Source: Bisgaardia hudsonensis (GTDB lineage: Bacteria; Pseudomonadota; Gammaproteobacteria; Enterobacterales; Pasteurellaceae). Taken from it: DNA of 64,000 nt. Under the pieces are notes generated by a model. That model saw only the letters and a list, made by a program, of their open reading frames with translations. It ran no database searches and was not told the origin of the DNA. The position numbers were made by a program, and so were the translations under genes. Numbering within the stretch: position 1 is the stretch's first letter; each line of letters opens with the position of its first letter. The DNA lies in the NCBI RefSeq assembly GCF_004345785.1, contig NZ_SLXI01000006.1, positions 32,726 to 96,725 on the forward strand, read 5' to 3'. Positions 10,177 to 19,578 of this stretch are shown here, piece after piece.

Positions 10177-10220
10177 AAAAGTGTGGTTGAAAAGTGGATA
10201 ATTTTAACCGCACTTTTTTA
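10177..10220 (+). terminator. recA terminator containing a DNA uptake signal
   Basis: aaaagtgtggtt (10177-10188) pairs with aaccgcactttt (10206-10217), allowing one G-U pair, followed by T residues. The right arm is an exact uptake signal and the left arm differs by one base. Read-through would reach recX. Confidence 0.75.
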
Positions 10221-10302
10221 TAGCACTAATTTCTCTATACTCGTATATCAACAATGATAGAAATATTTTATATGACATATTGATGAAACATAGGAAAAAG
10301 AA

Positions 10303-10758
10303 ATGTCGTCATTAGCTCTTGGATATGTATTAGGATTGCTTGCTAGAAGAGAATATAGCGAGTTTGAAATTCGTTGTAAAATGCAAGAAAAGAATTTTAC
10401 AGAACAAGAAATAGAAGAAACACTTTTGCATTGTCAACAAAAGAATTGGCAGAATGATAAGCGATTTACCGAAAATTACCTTTATTCGAAATCTAAAAAA
10501 GGTTATGGACTTAATCGTATTAAACAAGAATTAACTCAGTTAAAAGGTATTCAATCTGAAACAATTAACAAGGCAATCATGGAAAGTGATATTGATTGGG
10601 GTAATATTGCCTTTGCTGTATTAAGTAAAAAATTTCCTTCCTTTCAAGAAAAACAAGATCTAAAAAGTAAGCAAAAAATTTGGCGCTATATGCTTTCGAG
10701 AGGATTTACAAAGGATGAATTTGCTCATTTCATTAATGAGGAACAAGATGATTGGTAG
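10303..10758 (+). CDS. recX: Regulatory protein RecX
   Basis: RecX binds inside the RecA filament and limits its growth and activity. This 151-residue protein is helical and charged. It contains the three-helix repeats typical of RecX: ALGYVLGLLARREYSEFEIRCKM, then DKRFTENYLYSKSKKGYGLNRIKQEL, and a third near KIWRYMLSRGFTKDEF. A Shine-Dalgarno sequence (taggaaaaag) precedes the ATG. Its place directly after recA agrees with the family's usual gene order, and it may be co-regulated by read-through from recA. Confidence 0.93.
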   Translation: MSSLALGYVLGLLARREYSEFEIRCKMQEKNFTEQEIEETLLHCQQKNWQNDKRFTENYLYSKSKKGYGLNRIKQELTQLKGIQSETINKAIMESDIDWGNIAFAVLSKKFPSFQEKQDLKSKQKIWRYMLSRGFTKDEFAHFINEEQDDW

Positions 10759-10893
10759 TGCCAAATTAGTTTAATAAATATTAACAGCAATACCTCTATT
10801 ATTCTTCTTTATGCCCGCTCATCTCAATGGTAAACTAGCAACAATTTTTTATTTAAAAATACTTTTACAATTTTATTGAATATAGGAATAACA

Positions 10894-12609
10894 ATGAGAG
10901 CAAGTAAATATTTATTCTCCACTTTAAAAGAAACACCAAATGATGCACAAGTTGTTAGTCATCAATTAATGTTAAGAGCAGGGATGGTTCGCCCATTAGC
11001 CTCAGGACTTTATAATTGGCTACCAACGGGACTGAAAGTCTTAAAAAAAGTTGAAAATATTGTGCGTGAGGAAATGAACAAAAGTGGTGCGATTGAAGTT
11101 GAAATGCCAGTAGTACAACCTGCTGAATTATGGCAGGAATCTGCTCGTTGGGAGCAATATGGACCAGAATTATTGCGTTTCAAGGATCGTGGAAATCGTG
11201 ATTTTGTTTTGGGACCAACTCACGAAGAAGTGATTACTGATTTAGTTCGTCGTGAAGTCAGTTCTTATAAGCAGCTACCATTAAATTTATATCAAATCCA
11301 AACTAAATTTCGCGATGAAGTTCGCCCTCGCTTTGGTGTAATGCGTGGTCGTGAATTTTTAATGAAAGATGCTTATTCTTTTCATACAACAAAAGAATCA
11401 TTACAAGAAACCTATGAGGTAATGTATCAAACTTATAGCAATATTTTTAATCGTTTAGGATTGGATTTCAGAGCGGTTCAAGCAGATACTGGTTCTATTG
11501 GTGGTAGTGCCTCTCATGAGTTTCAAGTATTAGCACAAAGTGGCGAAGATGATATTGTTTTCTCTACTGAATCTGATTATGCCGCTAATATTGAATTAGC
11601 AGAAGCAATTACTGTTGGTGAGCGTCAAGCTGCAACAGCGGTAATGGAATTAATTGATACGCCAAATGCAAAAACCATTGCAGATTTAGTTGAGCAATAT
11701 AATTTGTCTGCCGATAAAATTATTAAAACGCTTGTAGTTAAAGGTGCAACAGAAGCACAACCTTTGGTCGCATTAATTATTCGTGGTGATCACGAATTAA
11801 ATGAGGTAAAAGCACAAAAATTACCAGAAGTTGCCGAACCATTAGAATTTGCTGATGAAGTAGTAATTAGAGAAAAAATAGGTGCTGGCGTGGGTTCATT
11901 AGGACCAATTAATTTAACTATTCCAGTTATTGTTGATCGTTCGGTCGCTATTATGAGTGATTTTGTTACAGGTGCAAATATTGATGGTAAACATTATTTC
12001 AATGTAAATTGGGAAAGAGATGTTCCTTTACCTAAAGTAGCTGATTTAAGAAATGTTGTTGAAGGTGATCCTAGTCCAGATGGTAAAGGTACCTTATTAA
12101 TTAAACGTGGTATTGAAGTTGGACATATTTTTCAGCTTGGTGATAAATATTCAAAAGCAATGAATGCTACTGTTCAAGGGGAAGATGGTCGTTTAGAAAC
12201 GATGATTATGGGCTGTTATGGTATTGGCGTTAGCCGTGTAGTTGCGGCTGCTATTGAGCAAAGTAATGATGACAGAGGAATTATTTGGCCTACCGATGCT
12301 ATTGCGCCATTCACAGTAGCTATTGTTCCAATGAATATGCAAAAATCAGAAAGCGTTGCTAAATATGCAGAAGAATTATACCGCACTTTATTATCTCAAG
12401 GTGTAGATGTTATTCTAGATGACCGTAAAGAGCGTCCAGGCGTAATGTTTGCGGATATGGAATTAATTGGTGTTCCGCATATGATTGTTATTGGTGAAAA
12501 GAATTTAGCTAAGGGTGAGATTGAATATAAAAATCGTCGTATTGGCGAAAAACAAATGATCAGTAAAGATCAGTTGTTAGATTTTATTAAATCACAAATT
12601 AATAAGTAA
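10894..12609 (+). CDS. proS: Prolyl-tRNA synthetase
   Basis: ProRS attaches proline to tRNA(Pro). Class II motifs are visible: motif 1 around [15 protein letters not shown], motif 2 [26 protein letters not shown], and motif 3 in GCYGIGVSR near residue 440. An editing (INS) domain lies between about residues 220 and 400 ([13 protein letters not shown]). At 571 residues it is the bacterial long form. The start is ATG 10894, with tatagga upstream and [15 protein letters not shown] matching the family N-terminus; an in-frame start 18 bases upstream lacks support. An uptake signal lies inside the gene at 12380-12388. Confidence 0.97.
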   Translation: MRASKYLFSTLKETPNDAQVVSHQLMLRAGMVRPLASGLYNWLPTGLKVLKKVENIVREEMNKSGAIEVEMPVVQPAELWQESARWEQYGPELLRFKDRGNRDFVLGPTHEEVITDLVRREVSSYKQLPLNLYQIQTKFRDEVRPRFGVMRGREFLMKDAYSFHTTKESLQETYEVMYQTYSNIFNRLGLDFRAVQADTGSIGGSASHEFQVLAQSGEDDIVFSTESDYAANIELAEAITVGERQAATAVMELIDTPNAKTIADLVEQYNLSADKIIKTLVVKGATEAQPLVALIIRGDHELNEVKAQKLPEVAEPLEFADEVVIREKIGAGVGSLGPINLTIPVIVDRSVAIMSDFVTGANIDGKHYFNVNWERDVPLPKVADLRNVVEGDPSPDGKGTLLIKRGIEVGHIFQLGDKYSKAMNATVQGEDGRLETMIMGCYGIGVSRVVAAAIEQSNDDRGIIWPTDAIAPFTVAIVPMNMQKSESVAKYAEELYRTLLSQGVDVILDDRKERPGVMFADMELIGVPHMIVIGEKNLAKGEIEYKNRRIGEKQMISKDQLLDFIKSQINK

Positions 12610-12620
12610 TATTTCATTAT

Positions 12621-12664
12621 AAAAAAGTCCAATATATTTACAAAAGATATATTGGACTTTTTGT
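12621..12664. terminator. proS / DUF2254 convergent terminator
   Basis: aaagtccaatatat (12624-12637) and atatattggacttt (12647-12660) form a 14-base stem with a 9-base loop and A/T tracts on both sides. It can end both proS and the convergent DUF2254 gene. Confidence 0.85.
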
Positions 12665-12672
12665 CAGTTGTA

Positions 12673-13923
12673 TTATTTTGTTGTATCAAATAATTCGTTA
12701 TATTTTTTCTGTAATTTTACTATATCAGGTTTAAATGTCATATTTTGATTTGCTCTTTCAAGGAGTTGTTCTGCCATTGATTTTGCAGCAGAACAAATCT
12801 CTGGCTCTATTGGCAAATGATAAATACCTGAAAGTACTTTTAACATAACTAAGTTTATTTCTAATATTGAAGATCCATCTCTTGAAATTGGTGAAAAGCT
12901 ATCAAAAATGAGATTTTTAGTTTTTAGAGGGATAATAGATAAGCGGTTATAGTCTTTTTGCCCAATATCTTCTGGGTCAGGTTTTGCATCAGCTAAGATC
13001 GACATTATTCCGGTCATCACTCGCATAGCCGTACCAGGATCATTGATAGCAGGTGATAACGCACGTTGTGCAGCCTCACTTAAAACAATAAATCCCCAAT
13101 TAGGATCTTGGCTAAAATTTCTTTCTCTTTCAACGATAAAACTATTGGTTATTTTTTCGGTATTTTCTGGTTTATCTTGTAGATAAGCTAGAACAGTATG
13201 CGGCATAATAAAATCACCCGGACGTACAAGTATATGAATATAAGTTTCTTCATCTTCTGCATAGCGTTGTAATGATGCCATATCAATATGCGTAAGATAA
13301 CCATTTTTATCTGAAATAATCGGTGTGATATTACCTGTTAGCTGAGCTTTCCAAGTTGCCCCCATATTAGGTTCTTCACGATAATGTGTTAATGATTGTT
13401 GTACAATATTCTGAATTTTATCTAAGGTGTTACTTAATCTTCCTAGTTGAGATAATGTAGAAACCCAACGGATTAAGGTTACAATTAAATAGACTAGTAC
13501 AATAATTGTACTGATAAATAGTACAAATTTCCCATTCTGTTCATAAAAACCTGTACCTAAAGCTGTTTTGGCAATGATTGCATAAATAAAAGCGGAAATA
13601 AAACTTGCAATAGCTTGTCTTGTCGCTCCGTCATTCATCAAGACATCTGTTGCTCTTGGGGTCACGCTATTTGCAGCAGAGGAAAAAGCAGAAACCATAA
13701 TAGAAAGTGAAAAGGTGCTTACTGCTAGCATACTGGATGCAATTATTGCTAAAAGATCATCGAGAGTAGAGAGTTTTATCAAGGGTAAAATATCTTGAGG
13801 GAGAAAAATACCGGCTAAACGAGCAGCGAAGGCAAAAAAGACCGCAAAAATAGCGGAATAAGTTGGTGTTACCCAAAGTTTATTACTTGGTTTTTTTAGA
13901 ATTAATAGTAAACGATACATCAT
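12673..13923 (-). CDS. DUF2254 family membrane protein
   Basis: This inner-membrane protein of unknown function has about four membrane segments in the N-terminal 160 residues (near 24-44, 60-85, 105-125 and 130-155) and a soluble C-terminal half. The family hallmark SMLAVSTFSLSIMVSAFSSAANSVTPRA lies in the second segment. In the C-terminal domain ALSPAINDPGTAMRVM is well conserved in the family. At 416 residues it is full length. It stands alone between convergent proS and the hslVU operon. I see no catalytic motif; a transporter, channel or stress role is possible but not shown. Confidence 0.85.
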   Translation of the reverse strand: MMYRLLLILKKPSNKLWVTPTYSAIFAVFFAFAARLAGIFLPQDILPLIKLSTLDDLLAIIASSMLAVSTFSLSIMVSAFSSAANSVTPRATDVLMNDGATRQAIASFISAFIYAIIAKTALGTGFYEQNGKFVLFISTIIVLVYLIVTLIRWVSTLSQLGRLSNTLDKIQNIVQQSLTHYREEPNMGATWKAQLTGNITPIISDKNGYLTHIDMASLQRYAEDEETYIHILVRPGDFIMPHTVLAYLQDKPENTEKITNSFIVERERNFSQDPNWGFIVLSEAAQRALSPAINDPGTAMRVMTGIMSILADAKPDPEDIGQKDYNRLSIIPLKTKNLIFDSFSPISRDGSSILEINLVMLKVLSGIYHLPIEPEICSAAKSMAEQLLERANQNMTFKPDIVKLQKKYNELFDTTK

Positions 13924-14052
13924 ATTTTATTTCTCAGTAATAATAATGTTGATATTTTAGAAGATTATATATTTAATTACTATCAAGCCACATATTAAAT
14001 AGGAAATGTAGGAGGGATATTGGTATTTTTATAGAATATCTGCAATATATTA

Positions 14053-14087
14053 TAAAAAAGAGTGATAATTTTGACTATTATCACTCT
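14053..14087 (-). terminator. hslU operon terminator
   Basis: gagtgataat (14060-14069) and attatcactc (14077-14086) form a 10-base stem. On the minus strand it is followed by six T residues (plus-strand aaaaaa at 14054-14059), just after the hslU stop. Confidence 0.85.
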
Positions 14088-14106
14088 GATACTATTTCAG
14101 TCTATC

Positions 14107-15444
14107 TTAAAGAATAAAACGACTTAAATCTTCGTTTTCTATAATTTCACCGAGTGCTTCTGTTACATAATTAGCATCAATAATAACTTTCTCACCATTC
14201 ATATCACTCGCATTAAATGAAATTTTATCCATAATGCGTTCCATTACAGTGTGTAAACGTCTAGCGCCAATATTTTCTGTTTTCTCATTTACTCTAAATG
14301 AGGCCTCAGCAATTTTTTTAATCGCATCTGGTGCAAACTCAATATCAACACCTTCAGTTTTCATTAATGCTTGATATTGCTCCGTTAAAGAGGCGTGTGG
14401 TTCAGTTAAGATTCGTTCAAAATCATTTGCGGTTAATGCTGAAAGTTCAACACGAATTGGTAAGCGTCCTTGTAACTCTGGAATTAAGTCTGACGGACGA
14501 GCAACCTGAAAAGCACCTGATGCAATGAATAGGATATGATCAGTTTTTACCATACCGTGTTTAGTATTAACAGTTGAACCTTCAACTAATGGCAATAAGT
14601 CCCGCTGTACACCTTCACGAGAAACATCCGCACCACTATATTCCCCTTTTTTACAAATTTTATCGATCTCATCAATAAATACGATACCATTTTGTTCTAC
14701 TGCCGTGATAGCTTGTTGTTTTAGTTTGTCTGGATTAATTAATTTAGCCGCTTCATCATCAATTAACACTTTTAACGCATCTTTTATTTTCATTTTGCGT
14801 TTTTTAGTTTTACCACTAGAAAGATTTTGGAACATTGATTGTAGCTGGTTTGTCATATCTTCCATTCCTGGGGGGGCCATTATTTCTACTCCAACAGATG
14901 GGCTAGCAACATCAATTTCTATTTCTCTGTCATCAAGTTGTCCTTCGCGTAATTTTTTTCGGAAGATCTGACGAGTAGTATTATTGCTAGAATCTTGAGT
15001 TTCCTCTACTTCTCCCCATTGATTTTTAGCTGGGGGAATGAGGGCATCAAGTACTCTTTCCTCTGCCATTTCCTCTGCTCGAAAACGATTTTTTTCGATC
15101 TCTGTTTGACGAACGAGTTTCATCGCACTATCTGTTAAATCTCGAATAATTGAATCAACCTCTTTTCCCACATAGCCAACTTCAGTAAATTTAGTTGCTT
15201 CAACTTTAATAAAAGGTGCGTTAGCTAATTTTGCTAAGCGACGAGCAATTTCAGTTTTACCGACACCAGTTGGTCCTATCATTAGAATATTTTTAGGTGT
15301 TACTTCGTGGCGTAATGGTTCTTGTAACTGCATTCTTCGCCAGCGATTTCTTAATGCTATAGCCACAGATCTTTTTGCTTCTGCCTGCCCGATAATATGT
15401 TGATCAAGTTCAGAGACGATTTCACGAGGGGTCATTTCAGACAT
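14107..15444 (-). CDS. hslU: HslU, ATPase subunit of the HslUV protease
   Basis: HslU is the AAA+ unfoldase that feeds substrates into the HslV peptidase. Walker [10 protein letters not shown] is at residues 57-65 and Walker [12 protein letters not shown] in the second half. The pore-loop segment ([11 protein letters not shown]), the [12 protein letters not shown] sensor-2 region and the C-terminal EDLSRFIL tail that docks into HslV are all present. The intermediate I-domain spans about 110-240. Full length at 445 residues. Its start lies 18 bases after the stop of the inserted sugE-like gene and has its own aggaa ribosome site. Confidence 0.97.
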   Translation of the reverse strand: MSEMTPREIVSELDQHIIGQAEAKRSVAIALRNRWRRMQLQEPLRHEVTPKNILMIGPTGVGKTEIARRLAKLANAPFIKVEATKFTEVGYVGKEVDSIIRDLTDSAMKLVRQTEIEKNRFRAEEMAEERVLDALIPPAKNQWGEVEETQDSSNNTTRQIFRKKLREGQLDDREIEIDVASPSVGVEIMAPPGMEDMTNQLQSMFQNLSSGKTKKRKMKIKDALKVLIDDEAAKLINPDKLKQQAITAVEQNGIVFIDEIDKICKKGEYSGADVSREGVQRDLLPLVEGSTVNTKHGMVKTDHILFIASGAFQVARPSDLIPELQGRLPIRVELSALTANDFERILTEPHASLTEQYQALMKTEGVDIEFAPDAIKKIAEASFRVNEKTENIGARRLHTVMERIMDKISFNASDMNGEKVIIDANYVTEALGEIIENEDLSRFIL

Positions 15445-15462
15445 AATTTATTCCTTTTTTAT

Positions 15463-15783
15463 TTATTGCGAAGCCAATTTTAAGGTAATTACACCCGCAA
15501 TAATCATTAATACACCAATAGTACGCCAGAAAGTTATTGCATCGTTATAGAACAATATTCCGACAATAAATGCACCAGCGGCACCTATACCTGTCCAAAC
15601 AGCATAAGCTGTTCCCATAGGAATTGATTTTTGAGCAATCCACAGTGCTATTCCACTACCTGTAATACAAGTGATAGCAATAACTGTACCGATAATACGT
15701 GTTTCAATATTGCCCGCTATTTTTAAACCAATAGGCCAACCGATTTCGAGTAGCCCAGCAATAATTAAGTATATCCATGCCAT
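15463..15783 (-). CDS. sugE: SMR family exporter, SugE/Gdx type, inside hslVU
   Basis: This 106-residue protein has four membrane helices and the small multidrug resistance fold. The essential Glu13 lies in IIAGLLEIGWPIGLK, and PMGTAYAVWTGIGAAGA is the second signature. The residues near Glu13 and the WTGIGA helix resemble SugE/Gdx guanidinium exporters more than EmrE. The unusual point is its place: it sits between hslV and hslU, 3 bases after hslV and 18 before hslU. It has no clear Shine-Dalgarno of its own (ttaaataATG), suggesting translational coupling to hslV. It should be co-expressed with the protease from the heat-shock promoter upstream of hslV. Substrate is inferred from family only. 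Confidence 0.88.
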   Translation of the reverse strand: MAWIYLIIAGLLEIGWPIGLKIAGNIETRIIGTVIAITCITGSGIALWIAQKSIPMGTAYAVWTGIGAAGAFIVGILFYNDAITFWRTIGVLMIIAGVITLKLASQ

Positions 15784-15786
15784 TAT

Positions 15787-16311
15787 TTAAGGTAAAACTT
15801 CGATAGTAAAGTTAGTATTGGTAAATACGCAAATATCACCAGCAATTTTTAGTGATTTTTCTACTATTTCTTTTGCAGATAATTCCGTATTATCAACTAA
15901 TGCTCGAGCTGCGGATAAAGCAAAATTTCCACCTGAGCCAATCGCAAGAATTTGATCTTCTTCAGGTTGAACTACATCGCCATTGCCAGTAATAATAAGA
16001 CTTTCTTTTTCATCAGCAACAATTAGCATTGCTTCTAATTTACGCAATGCTCTATCCGTTCGCCATTCTTTTGCTAATTCCACCGCACTTTTCAATAAAT
16101 GCCCTTGATGCATTTCTAATTTTCTTTCGAATAATTCAAATAAGGTAAAAGCATCTGCTGTTCCTCCAGCAAAGCCTGCTAAAACTTTATTATTATATAA
16201 ACGGCGTACTTTTTTGGCATTCCCTTTCATCACTGTATTGCCGAGTGATACTTGACCATCTCCTCCTACGACAACTTGCCCATTACGGCGTACGCTGACT
16301 ATTGTAGTCAT
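15787..16311 (-). CDS. hslV: HslV, peptidase subunit of the HslUV protease
   Basis: HslV is the proteasome-like threonine peptidase; removal of Met1 exposes the nucleophile Thr2 ([24 protein letters not shown]). Lys and Gly residues of the active site lie in [33 protein letters not shown]. The sequence ends with [22 protein letters not shown]. At 174 residues it is full length. The ribosome site is aaggaag. It is the first gene of hslV-sugE-hslU and carries an uptake signal at 16082-16090. Confidence 0.97.
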   Translation of the reverse strand: MTTIVSVRRNGQVVVGGDGQVSLGNTVMKGNAKKVRRLYNNKVLAGFAGGTADAFTLFELFERKLEMHQGHLLKSAVELAKEWRTDRALRKLEAMLIVADEKESLIITGNGDVVQPEEDQILAIGSGGNFALSAARALVDNTELSAKEIVEKSLKIAGDICVFTNTNFTIEVLP

Positions 16312-16347
16312 AATTTCTTCCTTTTTAATTTATAAACTTGTTTATCT

Positions 16348-16375
16348 ATATGAGTGTAAAAATAGTATTTTCAAG
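16348..16375 (-). promoter_or_regulatory. Sigma-32-like heat-shock promoter of hslV
   Basis: Read on the minus strand, CTTGAA (16375-16370) is followed after 14 bases by ACTCATAT (16355-16348), a 6 of 8 match to the sigma-32 -10 element CCCCATNT. The spacing is within the sigma-32 range, and hslVU is a classical heat-shock operon. Confidence 0.65.
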
Positions 16376-16469
16376 ATAATGTTAATTTATTTTTTATGTT
16401 AAGTATAATTTTCGATACGATAATTTTATTGAAAGTTGTTAAATATTCGCTAAATTTTTTGGAAAACTT

Positions 16470-16475
16470 TATAAT
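16470..16475 (+). promoter_or_regulatory. Probable -10 box of nudC
   Basis: A perfect TATAAT lies 31 bases before the nudC ATG. No convincing -35 is seen at 16-18 bases upstream (tcgcta region), so promoter assignment is tentative. Confidence 0.45.
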
Positions 16476-16506
16476 AAAATTCTCTTTTTTATGATGGTAG
16501 AATAAT

Positions 16507-17298
16507 ATGGAAATAATTAAACAAGATGATATAGGATTTTGGTTATTCACTCGCGATTTTCATATTTATTTAGTAAATGGTAATTTACCTCAAGGAAGAG
16601 CAGATGATTTTGAGCTAGTGAATCGAAAAGCAATGTGTATTGGTAAGTGGCAAGGGTTACCATTAATGCTTGTTGAGGAAATAGAAAATGATAATCGTGA
16701 ATATGTTTCATTAAGGGATTTGCTTTATCTGCCTGAAAAACAATTTAATTTGTTAAATCGTGGCATCGAATTAAATTATTTTTTAAAAAGTCACCAGTAT
16801 TGCGGAAAGTGTGGTAGTAAAAATAATCTTACCCAAGATGAATGGGCGGTTCAATGTAGTAATGTAAGCTGTAATTATCGTTGTTATCCCGTTATTTGTC
16901 CTTCAATTATTGTTGCTATTCGTCGTAATCAAGAAATTTTATTAGCAAATCATGTTCGGCATATTGATGGAATGTACACGACTTTGGCTGGATTTGTTGA
17001 GGTTGGTGAACGTTTTGAGGATACGGTAGAACGGGAGATTTTTGAAGAAACGGGATTAAAAGTTAAGAATATTCGTTATTTTGGTAGTCAGCCTTGGGCA
17101 TTTCCTAATTCTGAGATGGTTGGGTTTTTGGCGGATTATGATAGTGGTGAAATTTGTTTGCAAAAAGAAGAGTTACGAGATGCAAGATGGTTTCGTTATG
17201 ATGAAGAATTGCCAATATTACCACCAGAGGGTACTATTGCATTAAAACTGATTCAAGCTACATTAGAAATTTGTAAAAAAGAAGATAAATTAAGTTAA
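16507..17298 (+). CDS. nudC: NAD-capped RNA / NADH pyrophosphatase NudC
   Basis: NudC hydrolyses NADH and removes NAD caps from RNA 5' ends. The zinc finger uses Cys99, Cys102, Cys117 and Cys122 (YCGKC, then CSNVSC). The Nudix box is GFVEVGERFEDTVEREIFEETGL. The SQPWAFPNSEMVGF motif (SQPWPFPxS in most members) that marks the NADH branch follows. At 263 residues it is full length. It lies 58 bases before hemE, the same order as E. coli nudC-hemE. Confidence 0.95.
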   Translation: MEIIKQDDIGFWLFTRDFHIYLVNGNLPQGRADDFELVNRKAMCIGKWQGLPLMLVEEIENDNREYVSLRDLLYLPEKQFNLLNRGIELNYFLKSHQYCGKCGSKNNLTQDEWAVQCSNVSCNYRCYPVICPSIIVAIRRNQEILLANHVRHIDGMYTTLAGFVEVGERFEDTVEREIFEETGLKVKNIRYFGSQPWAFPNSEMVGFLADYDSGEICLQKEELRDARWFRYDEELPILPPEGTIALKLIQATLEICKKEDKLS

Positions 17299-17356
17299 TT
17301 ACACTATGTGCTGAACAATTTTCATTCAGCATAAACTAAAAAGGATATATAAAAGA

Positions 17357-18421
17357 ATGGCAACATTAAAAAATGATCGTTATATAAAAGCATTATTACG
17401 TGAACCGGTGGATATGACGCCTGTTTGGATGATGCGTCAAGCTGGTCGATATTTACCAGAGTATAAAGCAACGAGAGCAGAAGCTGGTGATTTTATGTCA
17501 TTATGTCGTAATGCTGATCTTGCTTGTGAAGTTACTTTACAACCTTTACGCCGTTATGATCTTGATGCTGCAATTCTTTTTTCAGATATTTTAACTATTC
17601 CTGATGCAATGGGATTAGGCTTAAGTTTCGGTGTCGGAGAAGGTCCTAAGTTTGCTCATCCTATTGAGACTAAAACTGCGGTTGAAAATTTACCTATTCC
17701 TGATCCTGAAGTTGAATTGCAGTATGTAATGAATGCGGTACGAACTATTCGCAGAGAGTTAAATGGTGAAGTGCCATTAATCGGTTTTTCTGGTAGCCCA
17801 TGGACGCTAGCTACTTATATGGTAGAGGGTGGAAGTAGTAAAGCTTTTACAAAAATTAAAAAAATGATGTACTCTGATCCAAAAGTATTACACCAGCTAT
17901 TAGATAAGCTAGCTTACTCAGTAAGCCTATATTTAAATGCTCAAATTAAAGCAGGCGCTCAGTCTGTGATGATTTTTGATACCTGGGGAGGCGTGTTGGG
18001 ACATCGTGAGTATTTGGATTTCTCGTTGCAATATATGCATAAAATTGTGGATAATTTAATTCGAGAGAATGAAGGAAACAAAGTACCTGTTACATTATTT
18101 ACTAAGGGTGGTGGATTGTGGCTTGAAGCTATTGCTGATACAGGTTGTGATGCGATAGGTTTAGATTGGACAGTCAATTTAGCTGATGCGAAAGCTAGAG
18201 TGGGTCATAAAGTCGCGTTACAAGGAAATATGGATCCTTCAGTTTTATATGCACCAGCAGAAAGAATTGAGCAAGAAGTAAAACAAATATTGGCTGATTT
18301 TGGTAAAGGTTCTGGTCATGTATTTAATCTTGGTCATGGAATTCATCAAGATGTACCAGAAAATAGTCCTCATATTTTTGTTGAAGCTATTCATCAGTAT
18401 TCTCAACCTTATCATAAATAA
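17357..18421 (+). CDS. hemE: Uroporphyrinogen decarboxylase
   Basis: HemE decarboxylates the four acetate side chains of uroporphyrinogen III to give coproporphyrinogen III, in the cytosol. Signatures are [15 protein letters not shown] near the N-terminus (with the catalytic Arg residues), [12 protein letters not shown] (catalytic Asp), [14 protein letters not shown], and HVFNLGHGI near the C-terminus. The 354 residues are full length. A ribosome site (aaaaaggat) precedes the ATG. Together with hemN at the start of the window it shows that haem synthesis is at least partly retained, unlike in haem-requiring H. influenzae. Confidence 0.97.
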   Translation: MATLKNDRYIKALLREPVDMTPVWMMRQAGRYLPEYKATRAEAGDFMSLCRNADLACEVTLQPLRRYDLDAAILFSDILTIPDAMGLGLSFGVGEGPKFAHPIETKTAVENLPIPDPEVELQYVMNAVRTIRRELNGEVPLIGFSGSPWTLATYMVEGGSSKAFTKIKKMMYSDPKVLHQLLDKLAYSVSLYLNAQIKAGAQSVMIFDTWGGVLGHREYLDFSLQYMHKIVDNLIRENEGNKVPVTLFTKGGGLWLEAIADTGCDAIGLDWTVNLADAKARVGHKVALQGNMDPSVLYAPAERIEQEVKQILADFGKGSGHVFNLGHGIHQDVPENSPHIFVEAIHQYSQPYHK

Positions 18422-18436
18422 GAGAGGGGAATTAAA

Positions 18437-19030
18437 ATGATAAAAAATCCAATTCATAAGCGTTTAGAAAAATTAGAAAGTTGGCAACATATTACATTTA
18501 TTACTTGTTTATGTGAAAGAATGTACCCGAATTATCATTTATTTTGTCAAGTTACTAATCAGCAAGAAAACGCTAGGATTTATCATAATATCCTTAATCT
18601 TGTTTGGGAATATTTAACAGTAAAAGATGTAAAAATTAACTTTGATAATCAGTTAGAAAAATTAGAAAATATCATTCCTGATATTAATGATTATGATTTT
18701 TATGGTATTGTTCCTGCTGTAGATGCTTGTGAGGCATTATCAGAATTGCTTCATACCATTATTGCAGGTTCTACATTAGAACAAGCCGTTAAAGTCAGTC
18801 AACTCTCAATTCAAACTGTTGCCATATTTTTAGAAACAGAGTTGGAAAGAGAATTATCAGAGCAAGAGCTTAAAAATTCAGATGAAATTGAACAAGAATT
18901 AGATATACAGTGGCAAATATATCGTTTGTTAAATGAATGTGAGAAAAGAGATATTTCATTAATTAGTGGTTTAAAAACTGACCTAAGAGAGCAGATGATA
19001 TCTAATATAGGGATTAAAATTGACTGCTAA
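18437..19030 (+). CDS. yjaG: YjaG family protein (DUF416)
   Basis: This 197-residue, mostly helical cytosolic protein has no known function. The N-terminus (RLEKLESWQHITFITCLCERMYPNYHLFCQVT) and the central DFYGIVPAVDACEALSELLHTI are typical of the DUF416/YjaG family. It follows hemE by 15 bases, with gaggggaa as ribosome site, and is followed by the HU gene, the E. coli hemE-yjaG-hupA order. No catalytic motif can be recognised. Confidence 0.88.
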   Translation: MIKNPIHKRLEKLESWQHITFITCLCERMYPNYHLFCQVTNQQENARIYHNILNLVWEYLTVKDVKINFDNQLEKLENIIPDINDYDFYGIVPAVDACEALSELLHTIIAGSTLEQAVKVSQLSIQTVAIFLETELERELSEQELKNSDEIEQELDIQWQIYRLLNECEKRDISLISGLKTDLREQMISNIGIKIDC

Positions 19031-19185
19031 TATGATTTAGTTAACAATTTTTAAATATATTGCTTTGTTTTATTTGAAACTTAGATTATCCTTTAGGCAC
19101 TGTGCTAACAGTCTTTAAGAGCAATAAGAATAAAAATTTATTTTATTCTATCTTATTAATTTTTTTGAATAGAAGGTACTAATTT

Positions 19186-19458
19186 ATGAACAAAACAGAT
19201 TTAGTTGATGCTATTGCAAGTGCGGCAGATTTAAATAAAAAACAAGCTAAGGCCGCTTTAGAGGCAACTTTAGAGGCTATTGGTGGTAGCTTAAAAAAAG
19301 GTGAACCAGTACAATTAATAGGTTTTGGTACGTTTAAAGTAAATGAACGTAAAGCTCGTGTTGGTCGTAATCCAAAGACTGGTGCTGAAATTAAAATTGC
19401 TGCATCTAAAGTTCCTGCGTTTGTTGCTGGTAAAGCATTAAAAGATTCTTTAAAATAA
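19186..19458 (+). CDS. hupA: Nucleoid protein HU, alpha type
   Basis: HU is a small dimeric protein that bends and compacts DNA. The 90-residue sequence begins [22 protein letters not shown] and contains the DNA-contacting arm [19 protein letters not shown] followed by [15 protein letters not shown]. Position after yjaG supports the hupA name, though a single HU gene may serve both roles here. The ATG is preceded by agaaggta. A strong hairpin follows the stop. Confidence 0.95.
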   Translation: MNKTDLVDAIASAADLNKKQAKAALEATLEAIGGSLKKGEPVQLIGFGTFKVNERKARVGRNPKTGAEIKIAASKVPAFVAGKALKDSLK

Positions 19459-19488
19459 TCTACAATTCCTCATTTATGTAAAATTATA

Positions 19489-19518
19489 ATCCTATACATA
19501 TGTATAGGATTTTTTTTA
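19489..19518 (+). terminator. hupA terminator
   Basis: aatcctatacatatgtataggatt (19489-19512) is a perfect palindrome followed by a run of T residues. Confidence 0.88.
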
Positions 19519-19519
19519 G

Positions 19520-19560
19520 TTTACAAATACCTAAAATGTTATATAATTTCGTTTCGAAAC
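19520..19560 (+). promoter_or_regulatory. DeoR-type regulator promoter and likely operator
   Basis: A -35 TTTACA (19520-19525) and -10 TATAAT (19542-19547) are 16 bases apart. Immediately downstream, at the expected transcription start, is the palindrome GTTTCGAAAC (19551-19560), set within ttTCGTTTCGAAACtt. DeoR-family regulators often bind TTCG-containing repeats, so autoregulation is likely. Confidence 0.6.
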
Positions 19561-19578
19561 TTAAATTTACTTTTTATT

